Assembly: GCF_003313245.1 (NCBI RefSeq)
Contig: NZ_QJSD01000004.1
Coordinates: forward strand, 1 to 64,000
DNA: 64,000 nucleotides
Direction: 5' to 3'
Origin: Primorskyibacter marinus
GTDB lineage: Bacteria; Pseudomonadota; Alphaproteobacteria; Rhodobacterales; Rhodobacteraceae
Shown: one piece after another, positions 25,297 through 34,903 of the stretch
Layout: every line of letters begins with the position of its first letter
Numbering within the stretch: the first letter of the stretch is position 1
The notes under the pieces: model-generated
What the model was told of the DNA's origin: nothing
Seen by the model: the letters and a program-made list of their open reading frames with translations, nothing else
Database searches by the model: none
Program-made: the position numbers and the translations under genes

Positions 25297-26763
25297 TCAG
25301 CCGTGCAGATAGACGCGCAAAGTTGCCTCTGTTCCTTCGTCATGCAGCATCCGCAGCCAGCGTGCGAAGCTACCGGCAAAACGTGCGTTTTCACCAAGGT
25401 CGCCGTACAGGTCGCGCTGGTCCAGCCAGGCCTGGGGATTGTCCCGTGCAGCCAGTGCAGCCGCGTTCAGCTTGTCCCAGAGCGGATCGTTGGGTGCAAT
25501 CGTGCTGCCATCCTCGCGCGTGCCGGAACACATCCGCGCCCAATGTGCCTCTGTCAGGGCCAGCCCCTCGATCGGTGTGTCTGCGGCCAGGGCATCGCGC
25601 AGCGTTGGGACAATGAAACCGGTATGCCGGGAAGAGCCGTCAAAGGCGACGCGGCGGACGGTATCGACAATCTCGGGGTTGGAAAAGCGGCTGTTGATCA
25701 GATCAACGTAGGCGGTGGGGGTCATGCCGGGAACGGGCTGAACCTGCGGCACGATCTCTTCGCCCGCAACCTTGCGGAAAAATGCGCCGATCAGAGGATG
25801 TGCCATGCAGCCCGAGATGAACTGGACCGACAGGATCTCGCCGGGGTTGGAGATCACCTGATGACCGCCGTTGAGGACGCGGATCTTCATCGCCTCATAG
25901 GGATGCACGTCATCGGTAAAGGTGGCACCGGCCTTGTCCCAGTCGGGACGGCCGGCGCAGAACGCGTCTTCGATGACCCATTGGCGAAAGTTCTCATGCG
26001 TGACGGGGGCGTCGTCGTCGATACCGAACTCCTTGACCAGCGCCAATTCGCTAGGGCCGGTGGCGGGGACGATGCAATCGACCATGGAGTCGGGGAAGGT
26101 GCAGTTTGCATCAATCCAGTCGGCGAGATCCGCATCTGACAGGCGCGCCAGCGAAACAACGGTCTGACGCAGGATCGCGCCGTTGCCTTGCAGATTGTCG
26201 CAGCTTTGGCCGGTGAACGGCCCGGTGCCATTGTCGCGGCGCAGTTTCAGCGCGGCGATCATCGCGCCGAACGCGGTGCGGGGGGTGTCGGGGTTGGCGG
26301 CATCGTGTTTGATGTCGGGGTGATTGGCGTCAAACCCTTTGGTTGCCGCGTCGATATAGTAACCACCCTCGGTCACGGTCAGGGCCACGATGCGGATGGC
26401 GGGATCGGTCATCCGCTTGATCAGAGGGCCGTTACCCTCTTCGACGGGCGCGAAATCGATCATCGACCCCACGACCTCGGCAGAGCGTCCCTTCGGGTCA
26501 AGCTCTATCAGCGTGGACATGTAATCCTGCGCGGCCAGCCGCTTGCGTTGCGCCTCGTCTCCGGCGCGCACGCCTGCGCCAATGATCGCCCAGTCCTGCG
26601 CCAGGCCCTGTTGCATCAGGCGGTGCAGATACCAAGCCTGATGGCCACGATGAAAGTTGCCAAGTCCGATATGCACGATGCCCGGCGTCAGTGCGCTGCG
26701 ATCATAGGTCGGACGCAAGACGCTTTCCGGCAGATCCTTGAGGGTCTCGTTGGACAGTTTCAT
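25297..26763 (-). CDS. mtlK: Mannitol 2-dehydrogenase
   Basis: A 488-residue polyol-specific long-chain dehydrogenase that oxidises D-mannitol to fructose with NAD. The N-terminal Rossmann start is VHIGLGNFHRGHQAWYL, and the catalytic-region Lys and following residues are seen in KIRVLNGGHQVISNPGEI. Length matches the Rhodobacter sphaeroides MtlK and Pseudomonas MtlD enzymes. It is the last gene of the polyol operon; only one base separates its ATG from the smoS stop. No strong terminator was seen after it. Confidence 0.93.
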   Translation of the reverse strand: MKLSNETLKDLPESVLRPTYDRSALTPGIVHIGLGNFHRGHQAWYLHRLMQQGLAQDWAIIGAGVRAGDEAQRKRLAAQDYMSTLIELDPKGRSAEVVGSMIDFAPVEEGNGPLIKRMTDPAIRIVALTVTEGGYYIDAATKGFDANHPDIKHDAANPDTPRTAFGAMIAALKLRRDNGTGPFTGQSCDNLQGNGAILRQTVVSLARLSDADLADWIDANCTFPDSMVDCIVPATGPSELALVKEFGIDDDAPVTHENFRQWVIEDAFCAGRPDWDKAGATFTDDVHPYEAMKIRVLNGGHQVISNPGEILSVQFISGCMAHPLIGAFFRKVAGEEIVPQVQPVPGMTPTAYVDLINSRFSNPEIVDTVRRVAFDGSSRHTGFIVPTLRDALAADTPIEGLALTEAHWARMCSGTREDGSTIAPNDPLWDKLNAAALAARDNPQAWLDQRDLYGDLGENARFAGSFARWLRMLHDEGTEATLRVYLHG

Positions 26764-26764
26764 G

Positions 26765-27534
26765 TCAGCTCATCCATTGTCCGCCGTCGACGTTATACGT
26801 CTGCGACACGATGTAGTCGGAGTCGGCGGAGGCGAGAAATACCGCCATCCCGGTGAGATCGGCAGGCACCGCGAAACGGCCCGCAGGAACGCTGGCGGCG
26901 ACTTCGGCCTTCTTCTGGCCGGGCTTCTTGCCTTCGAGCGTTGCGAACATGGAATCGACATGTTCCCAATGGTCGCCATCAACGACGCCGGGCGCTATGG
27001 CATTCACGTTGATGCCGTGCTTGATCAGGTTCAGCCCGGCAGATTGCGTCATCGAGATCACCGCCGCCTTGGTCGAGCAGTAGACCAGCACCAGGGGTTC
27101 GCCCCGGCGTCCGGCCTGACTGGCCATGTTGATGATCTTGCCGCCGTGACCCTGCTTGATCATCTGGCGGGCGGCGGCCTGCATGGTGAACAACGTGCCC
27201 GCGACATTCACCGCATAGAGCTTGTCATAGCTGGCACGGGTGATGTCCATGGTCTCTGCCGCGTCGAAAAGGGCGGCGTTGTTGATCGCAATGTCCAGCT
27301 TGCCCGCCTTTGCGACGACGGTTTCGATCGCGGCGTCGATACTGTCCTGGCTGGTCACATCCAGTTGCACGGCATAGGCTGCCTCGCCAATCTGGTCCGC
27401 GGCTTTGGTGGCCGCGTCCAGATTGATGTCCGCGATGGCGACGGTTGCGCCCTCGCGGACATATGCCTCGGCAAAGCCCAGCCCGATACCGCGGGCAGAG
27501 CCGGTGATGAGGGCGGATTTCCCATCTAGTCGTT

Positions 27535-27538
<4 letters not shown>
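26765..27538 (-). CDS. smoS: Sorbitol dehydrogenase (short-chain dehydrogenase SmoS)
   Basis: A 257-residue short-chain dehydrogenase that oxidises D-sorbitol (and L-iditol/galactitol) to the ketose. The NAD motif is [13 protein letters not shown] (about 12-24), the NNA motif is INNAALF, and the catalytic YxxxK is in [10 protein letters not shown] with the Ser in MASQAG. The ATG at 27538 overlaps the smoK stop (ATGA), which fixes the start; open frame further upstream is antisense noise. Gene order with smoEFGK and mtlK is identical to Rhodobacter sphaeroides. Confidence 0.93.
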
Positions 27539-28539
<1,001 letters not shown>

Positions 28540-28549
28540 TAATCTCTCC

Positions 28550-29380
28550 TCACTTCACAGCGCCGAAGGTCAAGCCCCGGACAAGTTGTTTCTGGCTGAA
28601 CCAGCCAAGGATCAGGATCGGAGCGATGGCCATCGTGGAGGCGGCGCTCAGTTTTGCGTAAAACAGACCCTCGGGGCTGGAATAGCTGGCGATGAAGGCG
28701 GTCAACGGGGCGGCTTTCGCCGCCGTCAGGTTGAGCGTCCAGAACGCTTCGTTCCAGGCAAGGATGAAGTTCAGCAGCATCGTCGATGCAATCCCCGGCA
28801 CGGCCATCGGCGTCAGGATGTGGATGATCTCTTCCTTCAGCGTGGCACCGTCCATCCGCGAGGCTTCCAGAATCTCGACCGGAATTTCACGGAAATAGGT
28901 GTAAAGCATCCACACGATGATCGGCAGGTTGATCAACATCATCACGATGACAAGGCCGGTGCGGGTATCAAGGATGCCCAGTTTGATGAAGATCAGGTAG
29001 ATCGGGTAGAGAACGCCCACCGCCGGCAACATCTTGGTCGAGAGCATCCAGAGCAGGATGTCCTTGGTGCGTTTGGACGGAACGAAGGCCATGGACCAGG
29101 CGGCGGGAACCGCGATGATCAGACCAAGGATGGTCGATCCGCCTGCAATCACGACAGAGTTCCACAAGAAGCGCATGTAGTTGGAACGCTCTTGCACGAC
29201 GGTATAGTTTTCCAGCGTCCAGTCAAAGAACAGGAACACAGGCGGATCGCTGATGGCCTGCGCTTCGGTCTTGAAGCTGGTCAGGATGGTCCAGAGGATC
29301 GGAAAGAAGATCAGGATCCCGATAGACCACGCAATAGCGGTATTCAGCGCTTTGCGATTGTTTGTAACGGCTCGTGCCAT
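28550..29380 (-). CDS. smoG: Sorbitol/mannitol ABC transporter permease SmoG
   Basis: A 276-residue MalG-type permease with six predicted transmembrane helices. The first is in [19 protein letters not shown], and the EAA loop that contacts the ATPase is seen in [20 protein letters not shown]. It pairs with SmoF. The start codon is preceded by GGAGG, 14 bp after the smoF stop. Confidence 0.95.
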   Translation of the reverse strand: MARAVTNNRKALNTAIAWSIGILIFFPILWTILTSFKTEAQAISDPPVFLFFDWTLENYTVVQERSNYMRFLWNSVVIAGGSTILGLIIAVPAAWSMAFVPSKRTKDILLWMLSTKMLPAVGVLYPIYLIFIKLGILDTRTGLVIVMMLINLPIIVWMLYTYFREIPVEILEASRMDGATLKEEIIHILTPMAVPGIASTMLLNFILAWNEAFWTLNLTAAKAAPLTAFIASYSSPEGLFYAKLSAASTMAIAPILILGWFSQKQLVRGLTFGAVK

Positions 29381-29394
29381 AATCTTGCTCCTCC

Positions 29395-30258
29395 CTAGTC
29401 CAGGTTTTTGCCAACGATGCGCATCAGGAAGATGGCAACGATATTGGCAAGGATGATGGCATAGACACCGCCCGCAGATCCCAGGCCGATATTCTGGCTT
29501 TCCAGAACACGCTGGAAGATCAGGTAAGACAGGGTCCGGGTGCCGAAGGCACCGCCGGTGGTCACGAAGATCTCAGCAAAAATCGACAGCAGAAAGATCG
29601 TCTGGATCAGAACCACGATTGTGATGGCCCGCGCCAGATGCGGCAGGATCATGTAGATAAAGCGGCTGTGGAAGGGCGCGCCATCCATCTCGGCGGCCTC
29701 CAGCTGTTCGCTGTCCAGCGACTGAACCGCCGTCAGCAGGATCAGCGTCGCGAAGGGCAACCACTGCCAGCTGACGATCAGGATCAGCGATTGCATCGAG
29801 GCCTGACTGAGCCATTCAACCGGAGCTGCGCCGAAGAACTTCCAGATATGTGCAAAAAGCCCGTTCACAGGGTCCATGAACATGTTTTTCCAGACAAGCG
29901 CGGAAACCGTCGGCATGACAAAGAAGGGTGCGATGACGAGGATGCGGACGACGCCCTGTCCCCACATCGGTTGATCAAGCAAAAGCGCCAGAATGACGCC
30001 CAACACGATGGTGATGAAAAGCACACCGCCGACGATGATCAGCGTTGTCTGGACACTTGGCCAGAACGAGCTCGAATTGATGAAACGGACATAGTTGTCA
30101 AACCCGGCCCATCCCAGATCCCCACCGCGCAGCGGCAGGTAGTTCCGGAACGAAAACCATAGGGTCATGATCAAAGGCACCAGCATCCAGCCCAAAAGCA
30201 GGATGACGGCAGGTGCCAACATGAACCGTGCAGCGGATCGTGATTGTTGGGTCGCCAT
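29395..30258 (-). CDS. smoF: Sorbitol/mannitol ABC transporter permease SmoF
   Basis: A 287-residue MalF-type permease with six predicted helices (first: FMLAPAVILLLGWMLVPLIM) and the EAA loop EAAEMDGAPFHSRFIYMILP. ATG at 30258 is favoured over the GTG at 30264 because GGGGGAGG lies 7 bp upstream. A hairpin separates it from smoE, as is common after highly expressed binding-protein genes. Confidence 0.94.
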   Translation of the reverse strand: MATQQSRSAARFMLAPAVILLLGWMLVPLIMTLWFSFRNYLPLRGGDLGWAGFDNYVRFINSSSFWPSVQTTLIIVGGVLFITIVLGVILALLLDQPMWGQGVVRILVIAPFFVMPTVSALVWKNMFMDPVNGLFAHIWKFFGAAPVEWLSQASMQSLILIVSWQWLPFATLILLTAVQSLDSEQLEAAEMDGAPFHSRFIYMILPHLARAITIVVLIQTIFLLSIFAEIFVTTGGAFGTRTLSYLIFQRVLESQNIGLGSAGGVYAIILANIVAIFLMRIVGKNLD

Positions 30259-30330
30259 GGACACACCTCCCCCGTTGACGGAAGAACCGCCACAGATGAT
30301 TGGTCAAAAATGAAAGCTGATCACTGGTGT

Positions 30331-30359
30331 CGGAGGGCCGCCGAACGAGCCGCCCTCCG
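30331..30359 (-). other. Intercistronic hairpin after smoE
   Basis: CGGAGGGC and GCCCTCCG form an 8-bp GC-rich stem 13 bp after the smoE stop. No U-tract follows in the direction of transcription. Such hairpins keep binding-protein mRNA more abundant than that of the permeases. Confidence 0.6.
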
Positions 30360-30371
30360 GAACGATGACGC

Positions 30372-31673
30372 TTAGTAGCCGGCGGCTTCCATTGCGTCTG
30401 TCGTCAGGGCCTGCGCCTTTTCAAGCGCTTCATCGACGCTTTGCTGTCCTGCCAGAGCGGCCGAGAATTCCTGGCCGACTTCGGTTGCGATGCCCGCGAA
30501 TTCCGGGATGGCCGCAAACTGAACGCCGATATAGGGAACCGGATCTACTGTCGGGTTCTGAGGATCGGCCGACTGGATGCTTTCAAGCGTCATGGCCGCG
30601 AATGGAACGTCCTTGTAGTTCTCGTTCTCATAAAGCGACGTCCGCGCACCCGGAGGGACGTTGGCCCAGCCTTCGTTTGCCGCGACAAGCTCGATATAGT
30701 CTTTCGAGGTTGCCCACTCCACGAACTCTTTCGCGGCGGCTTCTTTCTGGGTGCCGGCAGGGATGCCAAGCGCCCAGGCCCAAAGCCAGTTGGAGTTCTT
30801 GCCCAGGCCCGTGTTCGGTGCCAGAGCAAAGCCAACCTTGTCAGCAACGGTCGAATCCTCGGGGTTGGTCACGAAAGAGGCCGCAACCGTCGCGTCGATC
30901 CACATGCCGCATTTGCCCTGTTGGAACAGTGACAGGTTTTCGTTGAAACCGTTTGTCGAGGCACCCGGAGGGCCCGCGTCATTCATCAGGTTGACGTAGA
31001 AGGTCAGGGTTTCGTTCCAGGCAGGCTGATCGAACTGGGCTGTCCAGTTTTCGTCAAACCAACGGGCACCAAAAGCGTTCGATGTTGCCGTGAGGAACGC
31101 CATGTTCTCACCCCAGCCGGCCTTGCCGCGCAGGCAGATGCCATAGATCTCGTTTTCCTTGTCGGTCATCTTGCGCGCGGCATCCGCCACAAATTCCCAT
31201 GTCGGGGCATCGGGCATTTCCAGCCCGGCCTTTTCCATAAGGTCGGTGCGGTACATGATCATCGAGCTTTCGCCGTAGAACGGCGCGGCATACAATGTGC
31301 CGTCAACGCTGAGACCGCCGCGCATGGCAGGCAGAATATCGTCGGCGTCCCATTCTTCGGACATGTCGTCCATGGCAACGAGCCAGCCGTTTCTGGCCCA
31401 GATCGGTGTTTCATACATGCCGATCGTCATCACATCGAAAGCGCCACCCTTGGTGGAAATATCGGTGGTGACGCGCTGACGCAGGACGTTTTCTTCCAGC
31501 GTGACCCACTCGACCGTGTGTCCGGTCTTTTCGGTGAAGTCATCCGTCAGACCCTGCATGCGGATCATGTCACCATTGTTGACCGTTGCGATGGTCAGCT
31601 CTTCAGCGAAGGCAGTGGTCGTTGCGGCCGATACCAGCGCAGACGCAGCAAATAATGCGTTCTTCAATTTCAT
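30372..31673 (-). CDS. smoE: Sorbitol/mannitol-binding protein SmoE
   Basis: A 433-residue periplasmic solute-binding protein of the MalE-like family 1. It has a signal peptide (1-23, ending TAFA) and the mature start EELTIATVNNGDMIRMQGL. The APFYGESSMIMYRTDLMEKA segment is typical of the sorbitol/mannitol binders. It is the first gene of the smoEFGK-smoS-mtlK operon, with its own predicted promoter and an operator-like dyad upstream. Confidence 0.94.
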   Translation of the reverse strand: MKLKNALFAASALVSAATTTAFAEELTIATVNNGDMIRMQGLTDDFTEKTGHTVEWVTLEENVLRQRVTTDISTKGGAFDVMTIGMYETPIWARNGWLVAMDDMSEEWDADDILPAMRGGLSVDGTLYAAPFYGESSMIMYRTDLMEKAGLEMPDAPTWEFVADAARKMTDKENEIYGICLRGKAGWGENMAFLTATSNAFGARWFDENWTAQFDQPAWNETLTFYVNLMNDAGPPGASTNGFNENLSLFQQGKCGMWIDATVAASFVTNPEDSTVADKVGFALAPNTGLGKNSNWLWAWALGIPAGTQKEAAAKEFVEWATSKDYIELVAANEGWANVPPGARTSLYENENYKDVPFAAMTLESIQSADPQNPTVDPVPYIGVQFAAIPEFAGIATEVGQEFSAALAGQQSVDEALEKAQALTTDAMEAAGY

Positions 31674-31711
31674 TCCGGATCCTCCCTGGATCTGTTTGGT
31701 GCAGTGGCACG

Positions 31712-31740
31712 AATTAACCGGGCGTCAAGCCTCGAGTCAA
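31712..31740 (-). promoter_or_regulatory. Predicted smoE promoter
   Basis: On the minus strand a -35 TTGACT (31740-31735), a 17-bp spacer and a -10 TTAATT (31717-31712) predict a start about 30 bp before the smoE ATG. The spacer contains TTGACGCCCG, a 10-mer also present in the dyad upstream of the LacI-type gene. Confidence 0.55.
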
Positions 31741-31742
31741 TA

Positions 31743-31768
31743 AAAAACTTTACTCCCGTAAAGTTTTT
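31743..31768. promoter_or_regulatory. Perfect inverted repeat upstream of smoE promoter (operator or terminator dyad)
   Basis: AAAAACTTTAC and GTAAAGTTTTT are perfect 11-bp arms around TCCC. The dyad lies 2 bp upstream of the predicted smoE -35 box and 16 bp after the LacI-type gene stop. It may be a repressor/activator operator. Because the distal arm ends in T's on both strands, it might instead act as a weak terminator of the regulator gene, but the stem is AT-rich. Confidence 0.6.
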
Positions 31769-31784
31769 GGCCCGGATACTCCCT

Positions 31785-32846
31785 TTATGCGGAGGTCCGC
31801 AAGACAAGATTCCCGTCAAGTAGATTCTCAAATCTTGAATGCGTTTGCTTGCCCTCTTGAATCAAATCAAAAAGAATCTTGACGCTTTGATCGGCGATTG
31901 CAGAGTAATCCTGCGAGACGGTTGTCAGCGGAGGGCAAGTGTACCGAGACCAGGGATGGTCGTCATGCCCGGCAATCCGAAGTGCGCATTCAGGGCCATG
32001 CCCGACCCGCAATCCCTTTTGATAGGCGGCAGCCATCAATCCGATTGCAAGGCGGTCATTACTGCACAAGACGGTGTTGGACGGCAAAGAACGCTCTTCG
32101 ATCAGGCGCATGCCGCCTTCGAAGCCGATCCTTTCGAAATCCCAGTTCTTACCCTCGACCTTGATGACCTGAGGCGTCAGTCCGAGCCGCTCCATCGACT
32201 GGACATAGGCTTCGCGTCGCTTGTTGGCGTTCGGGTTCAGCGGTGGCATCTCGAAGAAACAGGGCGGCTCTCCGGTGCGGCACAGGTAGTCGACGATCAA
32301 GCCGATGCTTTTGAAATTATCATTGCCTACAAAGGCTTCGCCAACGGCGACGTTGCTGTCGAAAACAACTGTCGGCACTTCGTCAGCGAACCGTTTGACG
32401 GCTTCGAAATCTGATCTTCGGCCAAGAGGCGCAAGCAAAGCACCGGCCGGACGCAGGGATTGCATCGTTGCAAGAGCGTTGTTTTCAGCCTCTCGGTCAC
32501 CATGGGCGCTGAACACCGTGGGCCAATAGCCCGCGTCGATGCAATGCCGTTCCAGTCGTCGCGCGACTTCGGCAAAAAACGGATCCGCCAGGTAGGGGAC
32601 CAGAATGCCGATGGTCTTGGTCAGTTTGCGGTTCTGATTGATCGCGAAAATGTTTGGCTTGTAATCGTACTTTTTCAGCGCTGTTTCAATCTTTTGTCTG
32701 GTGGTCTTTCGAACGCTTTCCGGATCGTTGAAATATTTCGACAGGGTCGGGCGCGAAATGTTGCTGACCTTCGCGAGTTCGTCCATATTCTTGATCTTAG
32801 ATCCGGTCACTGGGTTTGCCCTCATGTCATTCTGCGTCCTAGCCAT
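31785..32846 (-). CDS. LacI-family transcriptional regulator (polyol operon)
   Basis: A 353-residue LacI/GalR-type regulator. The N-terminal helix-turn-helix is MDELAKVSNISRPTLSKYFN followed by the hinge KKYDYKPN, and the ligand-binding core starts TIGILVPYLADPFFAEVARR. It lies just upstream of smoE on the same strand and most likely controls the polyol operon and itself; the likely inducer is a polyol. The start is placed at ATG 32846; a GTG one codon earlier and ATG 32822 are alternatives. Confidence 0.88.
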   Translation of the reverse strand: MARTQNDMRANPVTGSKIKNMDELAKVSNISRPTLSKYFNDPESVRKTTRQKIETALKKYDYKPNIFAINQNRKLTKTIGILVPYLADPFFAEVARRLERHCIDAGYWPTVFSAHGDREAENNALATMQSLRPAGALLAPLGRRSDFEAVKRFADEVPTVVFDSNVAVGEAFVGNDNFKSIGLIVDYLCRTGEPPCFFEMPPLNPNANKRREAYVQSMERLGLTPQVIKVEGKNWDFERIGFEGGMRLIEERSLPSNTVLCSNDRLAIGLMAAAYQKGLRVGHGPECALRIAGHDDHPWSRYTCPPLTTVSQDYSAIADQSVKILFDLIQEGKQTHSRFENLLDGNLVLRTSA

Positions 32847-32892
32847 CACTTGTATCGTGGAATTTCGTAAAATTTAACGGCAAACAACAAAC

Positions 32893-32906
32893 TTGACGCC
32901 CGTCAA
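32893..32906. promoter_or_regulatory. 14-bp palindrome upstream of the LacI-type gene
   Basis: TTGACG-CC-CGTCAA lies 47 bp upstream of the regulator start. Its left ten bases (TTGACGCCCG) recur, on the minus strand, inside the smoE promoter at 31719-31728. A shared site in both control regions suggests an operator of the LacI-type protein. Confidence 0.5.
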
Positions 32907-33106
32907 TATATGACACTAGGTCCGTAGCGTGTCATCAGTCAAGAAAGATTGCGAGATATAAACGAGCGGCGACCGAAACGGTCGCGCGCGAAGCATCGAC
33001 ATGCTGCCAGAGTGCAGTGCGCTCAGCGTCCAGAATTTGTACGATTATTCGGAATTGGCAGCGTCTTTGGTGAGGGTGCTCAGCGTATAATCCCCGAAAA
33101 ACAACA

Positions 33107-33142
33107 CAAGCCTGCCGATTTTGTCACAAACGGGCAGGCTTG
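33107..33142 (-). terminator. Distal terminator hairpin after the peptidoglycan-binding gene
   Basis: CAAGCCTGCC and GGCAGGCTTG form a 10-bp stem with a 16-nt loop. On the minus strand it is followed by TGTTGTTTTTC, so it can terminate transcription leaving 33228. Confidence 0.6.
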
Positions 33143-33166
33143 GTCCAGCAGGTCGAGGTCTGAAAA

Positions 33167-33213
33167 CCTGCCAAGCCTTGCGCGTTTTCAAATCAACGGC
33201 GGGGCTTGGCAGG
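33167..33213 (-). terminator. Proximal terminator hairpin after the peptidoglycan-binding gene
   Basis: CCTGCCAAGCC and GGCTTGGCAGG form an 11-bp stem with a long 25-nt loop, followed on the minus strand by TTTTC. It lies 15 bp after the stop. Its arms are nearly interchangeable with those of the hairpin at 33107. Confidence 0.65.
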
Positions 33214-33227
33214 CATTATGTCGGATG

Positions 33228-34856
33228 TCAGAACTTGATTTTCGCGGGCTTGGCCGCCTCAACGCCATCGGCGAAAATACTGCCATCAAACAGGAATATG
33301 CTGACCTCGTTAACCAGGTCATTGTCATCCGCAGATCCGAACACGATGCGCGAGAAATGTCCGCAGCTTTTGGCGAGGCTGGCCAGAGATGCGTTGTCGC
33401 CGGACATGATGCGCGCCGTCAGTTCAGCCTTGCCGCCCGAGGTCAGGTTCGCAAGAGACATGCAATCCGACGAACCGATCATCTGGTTGGGGGCATCCAG
33501 AAGGGCTGCGTAGCGATCGGCCATCATCTCGCGCAGGCTTTCCTGTGGCATCGGTTGGGTGAAAGTCAGATGACGGCTCATCGCGCCGACCTTGATTTCC
33601 CCGTCAGGCATTTCTTCGGATTTGACGGCGACCAGATCCTGCATGGCGTCGCTTCCCGCTGAGCAATGCGTGACGCCGCTGACCTCTTCGCAATTCGTAA
33701 GGCCCTCGAAGGCCAACTGTTGTTTCGCTTCGCTCAGGCTGCTGCCGGTGCTGACGTCAAGGATGGAAAACCGCTCTGCTTCTTCAGGGGCCGCGGCTGG
33801 TGCGGCGGCAACTTTGGGCATCTGAACCGTAGGTTTGAACCCAACGGCCTGTGCGGCGGATGTGGCCCCGGCTGCAACGGCGACCGCCGCAGTTTGCAGT
33901 GATGGGAAGCTTGACTGAGCGGCCCCGAACGTTGGCGCGACAGACCCTTCTGGCTGAGGCGTGGTTGCTGAAGCCGTAGAGATTGACGGGAACGCCGATT
34001 GGGGTGCAACAGCCTGTTTGGTTTCGGATTGCGGCGCGACGGCCGAGGGCATTGTCGGGAAGGCACCACCTTGAGGTGTGGCAGCAGCCATCTGCCCCTG
34101 AGGCTGCGGAGCTTGTGGAAAGCCAGGTGCAGCGACAGCGGGCTGCTGCGTGCCGGTTCCCAGTGTCGGGAAAGCGTTTTGCGGCGCGGCTGCCGATTGA
34201 CTGGCTGCCTGTGGCGCGGTGCCGGCGGGCATCGTCGGGAAGGCCGGGGACGCGCCTGCGGTCTGTTGGCCAAACGGCACTGCTGCGGGCGCGGGATAGC
34301 CCGTTTGCGGTTGGGATTGCTGGAAAGCGGTCTGCGGTTGCGGATAAGCTTGCGGTTGCTGGGCGGCCATCGCGTAGCCCGCGCTTGGTCCGGTCGTCGC
34401 GATCAAAGGTTGGCTGGACCGTTGAATCAGAATACCGGCTTCGGACGAGGTCAGCTTGCCGGTCATCGGTGCCCCCAGACTGGCCTGAAAGCTGGAAACC
34501 GCATTCCGTGTCATTTTTCCATACAAGCCATCCGGCGTGCCCGCGTTGTACCCCAGCGCGTTGAGCCGGGTTTGATAATCGCGCACTTCGGTCCGGGTGG
34601 TCGCAAAGGTTGCGATGGTAGAGCGGGGGCCAGAGCTTCTTTTGGTCACGGTCTTTTTCTTATAGACCGTTCTGGGGGCGGATTTCCGCTGATTTTTGTT
34701 GGCATGGTTGATGATTGCCGCGCCCACGCCACCGACGATAACGCCTTTCAGAAAATCATTTCCGGCCGAAGCCCGTTCCGGCGCGGTCACAAGACCTGCG
34801 GAAACAAGTGCAAGAACGGCAGCGGAAGCGATGGGTTTGCGTGATGAAAAATGCAT
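33228..34856 (-). CDS. Exported peptidoglycan-binding-domain protein with Pro/Gln/Ala-rich linker
   Basis: A 542-residue exported protein. A signal peptide (1-31, ending ASA) is followed by a glycine-rich hydrophobic patch, a PG_binding_1 domain at about 90-145 (YQTRLNALGYNAGTPDGLYG then TRNAVSSFQASLG), a low-complexity Pro/Gln/Ala linker from about 160 to 370 with repeated units of the type FPTM/FPTL/FPSI, and an unassigned C-terminal domain (about 375-542) containing three or four cysteines. It is probably fixed to the cell wall by the PG-binding domain and presents the C-terminal domain. It lies 47 bp downstream of an uncharacterised gene on the same strand, likely co-transcribed. Confidence 0.78.
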   Translation of the reverse strand: MHFSSRKPIASAAVLALVSAGLVTAPERASAGNDFLKGVIVGGVGAAIINHANKNQRKSAPRTVYKKKTVTKRSSGPRSTIATFATTRTEVRDYQTRLNALGYNAGTPDGLYGKMTRNAVSSFQASLGAPMTGKLTSSEAGILIQRSSQPLIATTGPSAGYAMAAQQPQAYPQPQTAFQQSQPQTGYPAPAAVPFGQQTAGASPAFPTMPAGTAPQAASQSAAAPQNAFPTLGTGTQQPAVAAPGFPQAPQPQGQMAAATPQGGAFPTMPSAVAPQSETKQAVAPQSAFPSISTASATTPQPEGSVAPTFGAAQSSFPSLQTAAVAVAAGATSAAQAVGFKPTVQMPKVAAAPAAAPEEAERFSILDVSTGSSLSEAKQQLAFEGLTNCEEVSGVTHCSAGSDAMQDLVAVKSEEMPDGEIKVGAMSRHLTFTQPMPQESLREMMADRYAALLDAPNQMIGSSDCMSLANLTSGGKAELTARIMSGDNASLASLAKSCGHFSRIVFGSADDNDLVNEVSIFLFDGSIFADGVEAAKPAKIKF

Positions 34857-34903
34857 TGGATCTATCCTTTCTGCAACGGAATTGTCTGGCAGAACAATTC
34901 TTT

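Larger units (their letters stand above)
32850..33227. other. Intergenic region without a supported gene
   Basis: 378 bp between the LacI-type gene and the peptidoglycan-binding gene. It holds the dyad at 32893-32906, a small hairpin GCGACCG-AAA-CGGTCGC (32969-32985), and two tandem terminator-like hairpins at 33107-33213. No open frame with convincing coding character was found. Confidence 0.7.
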
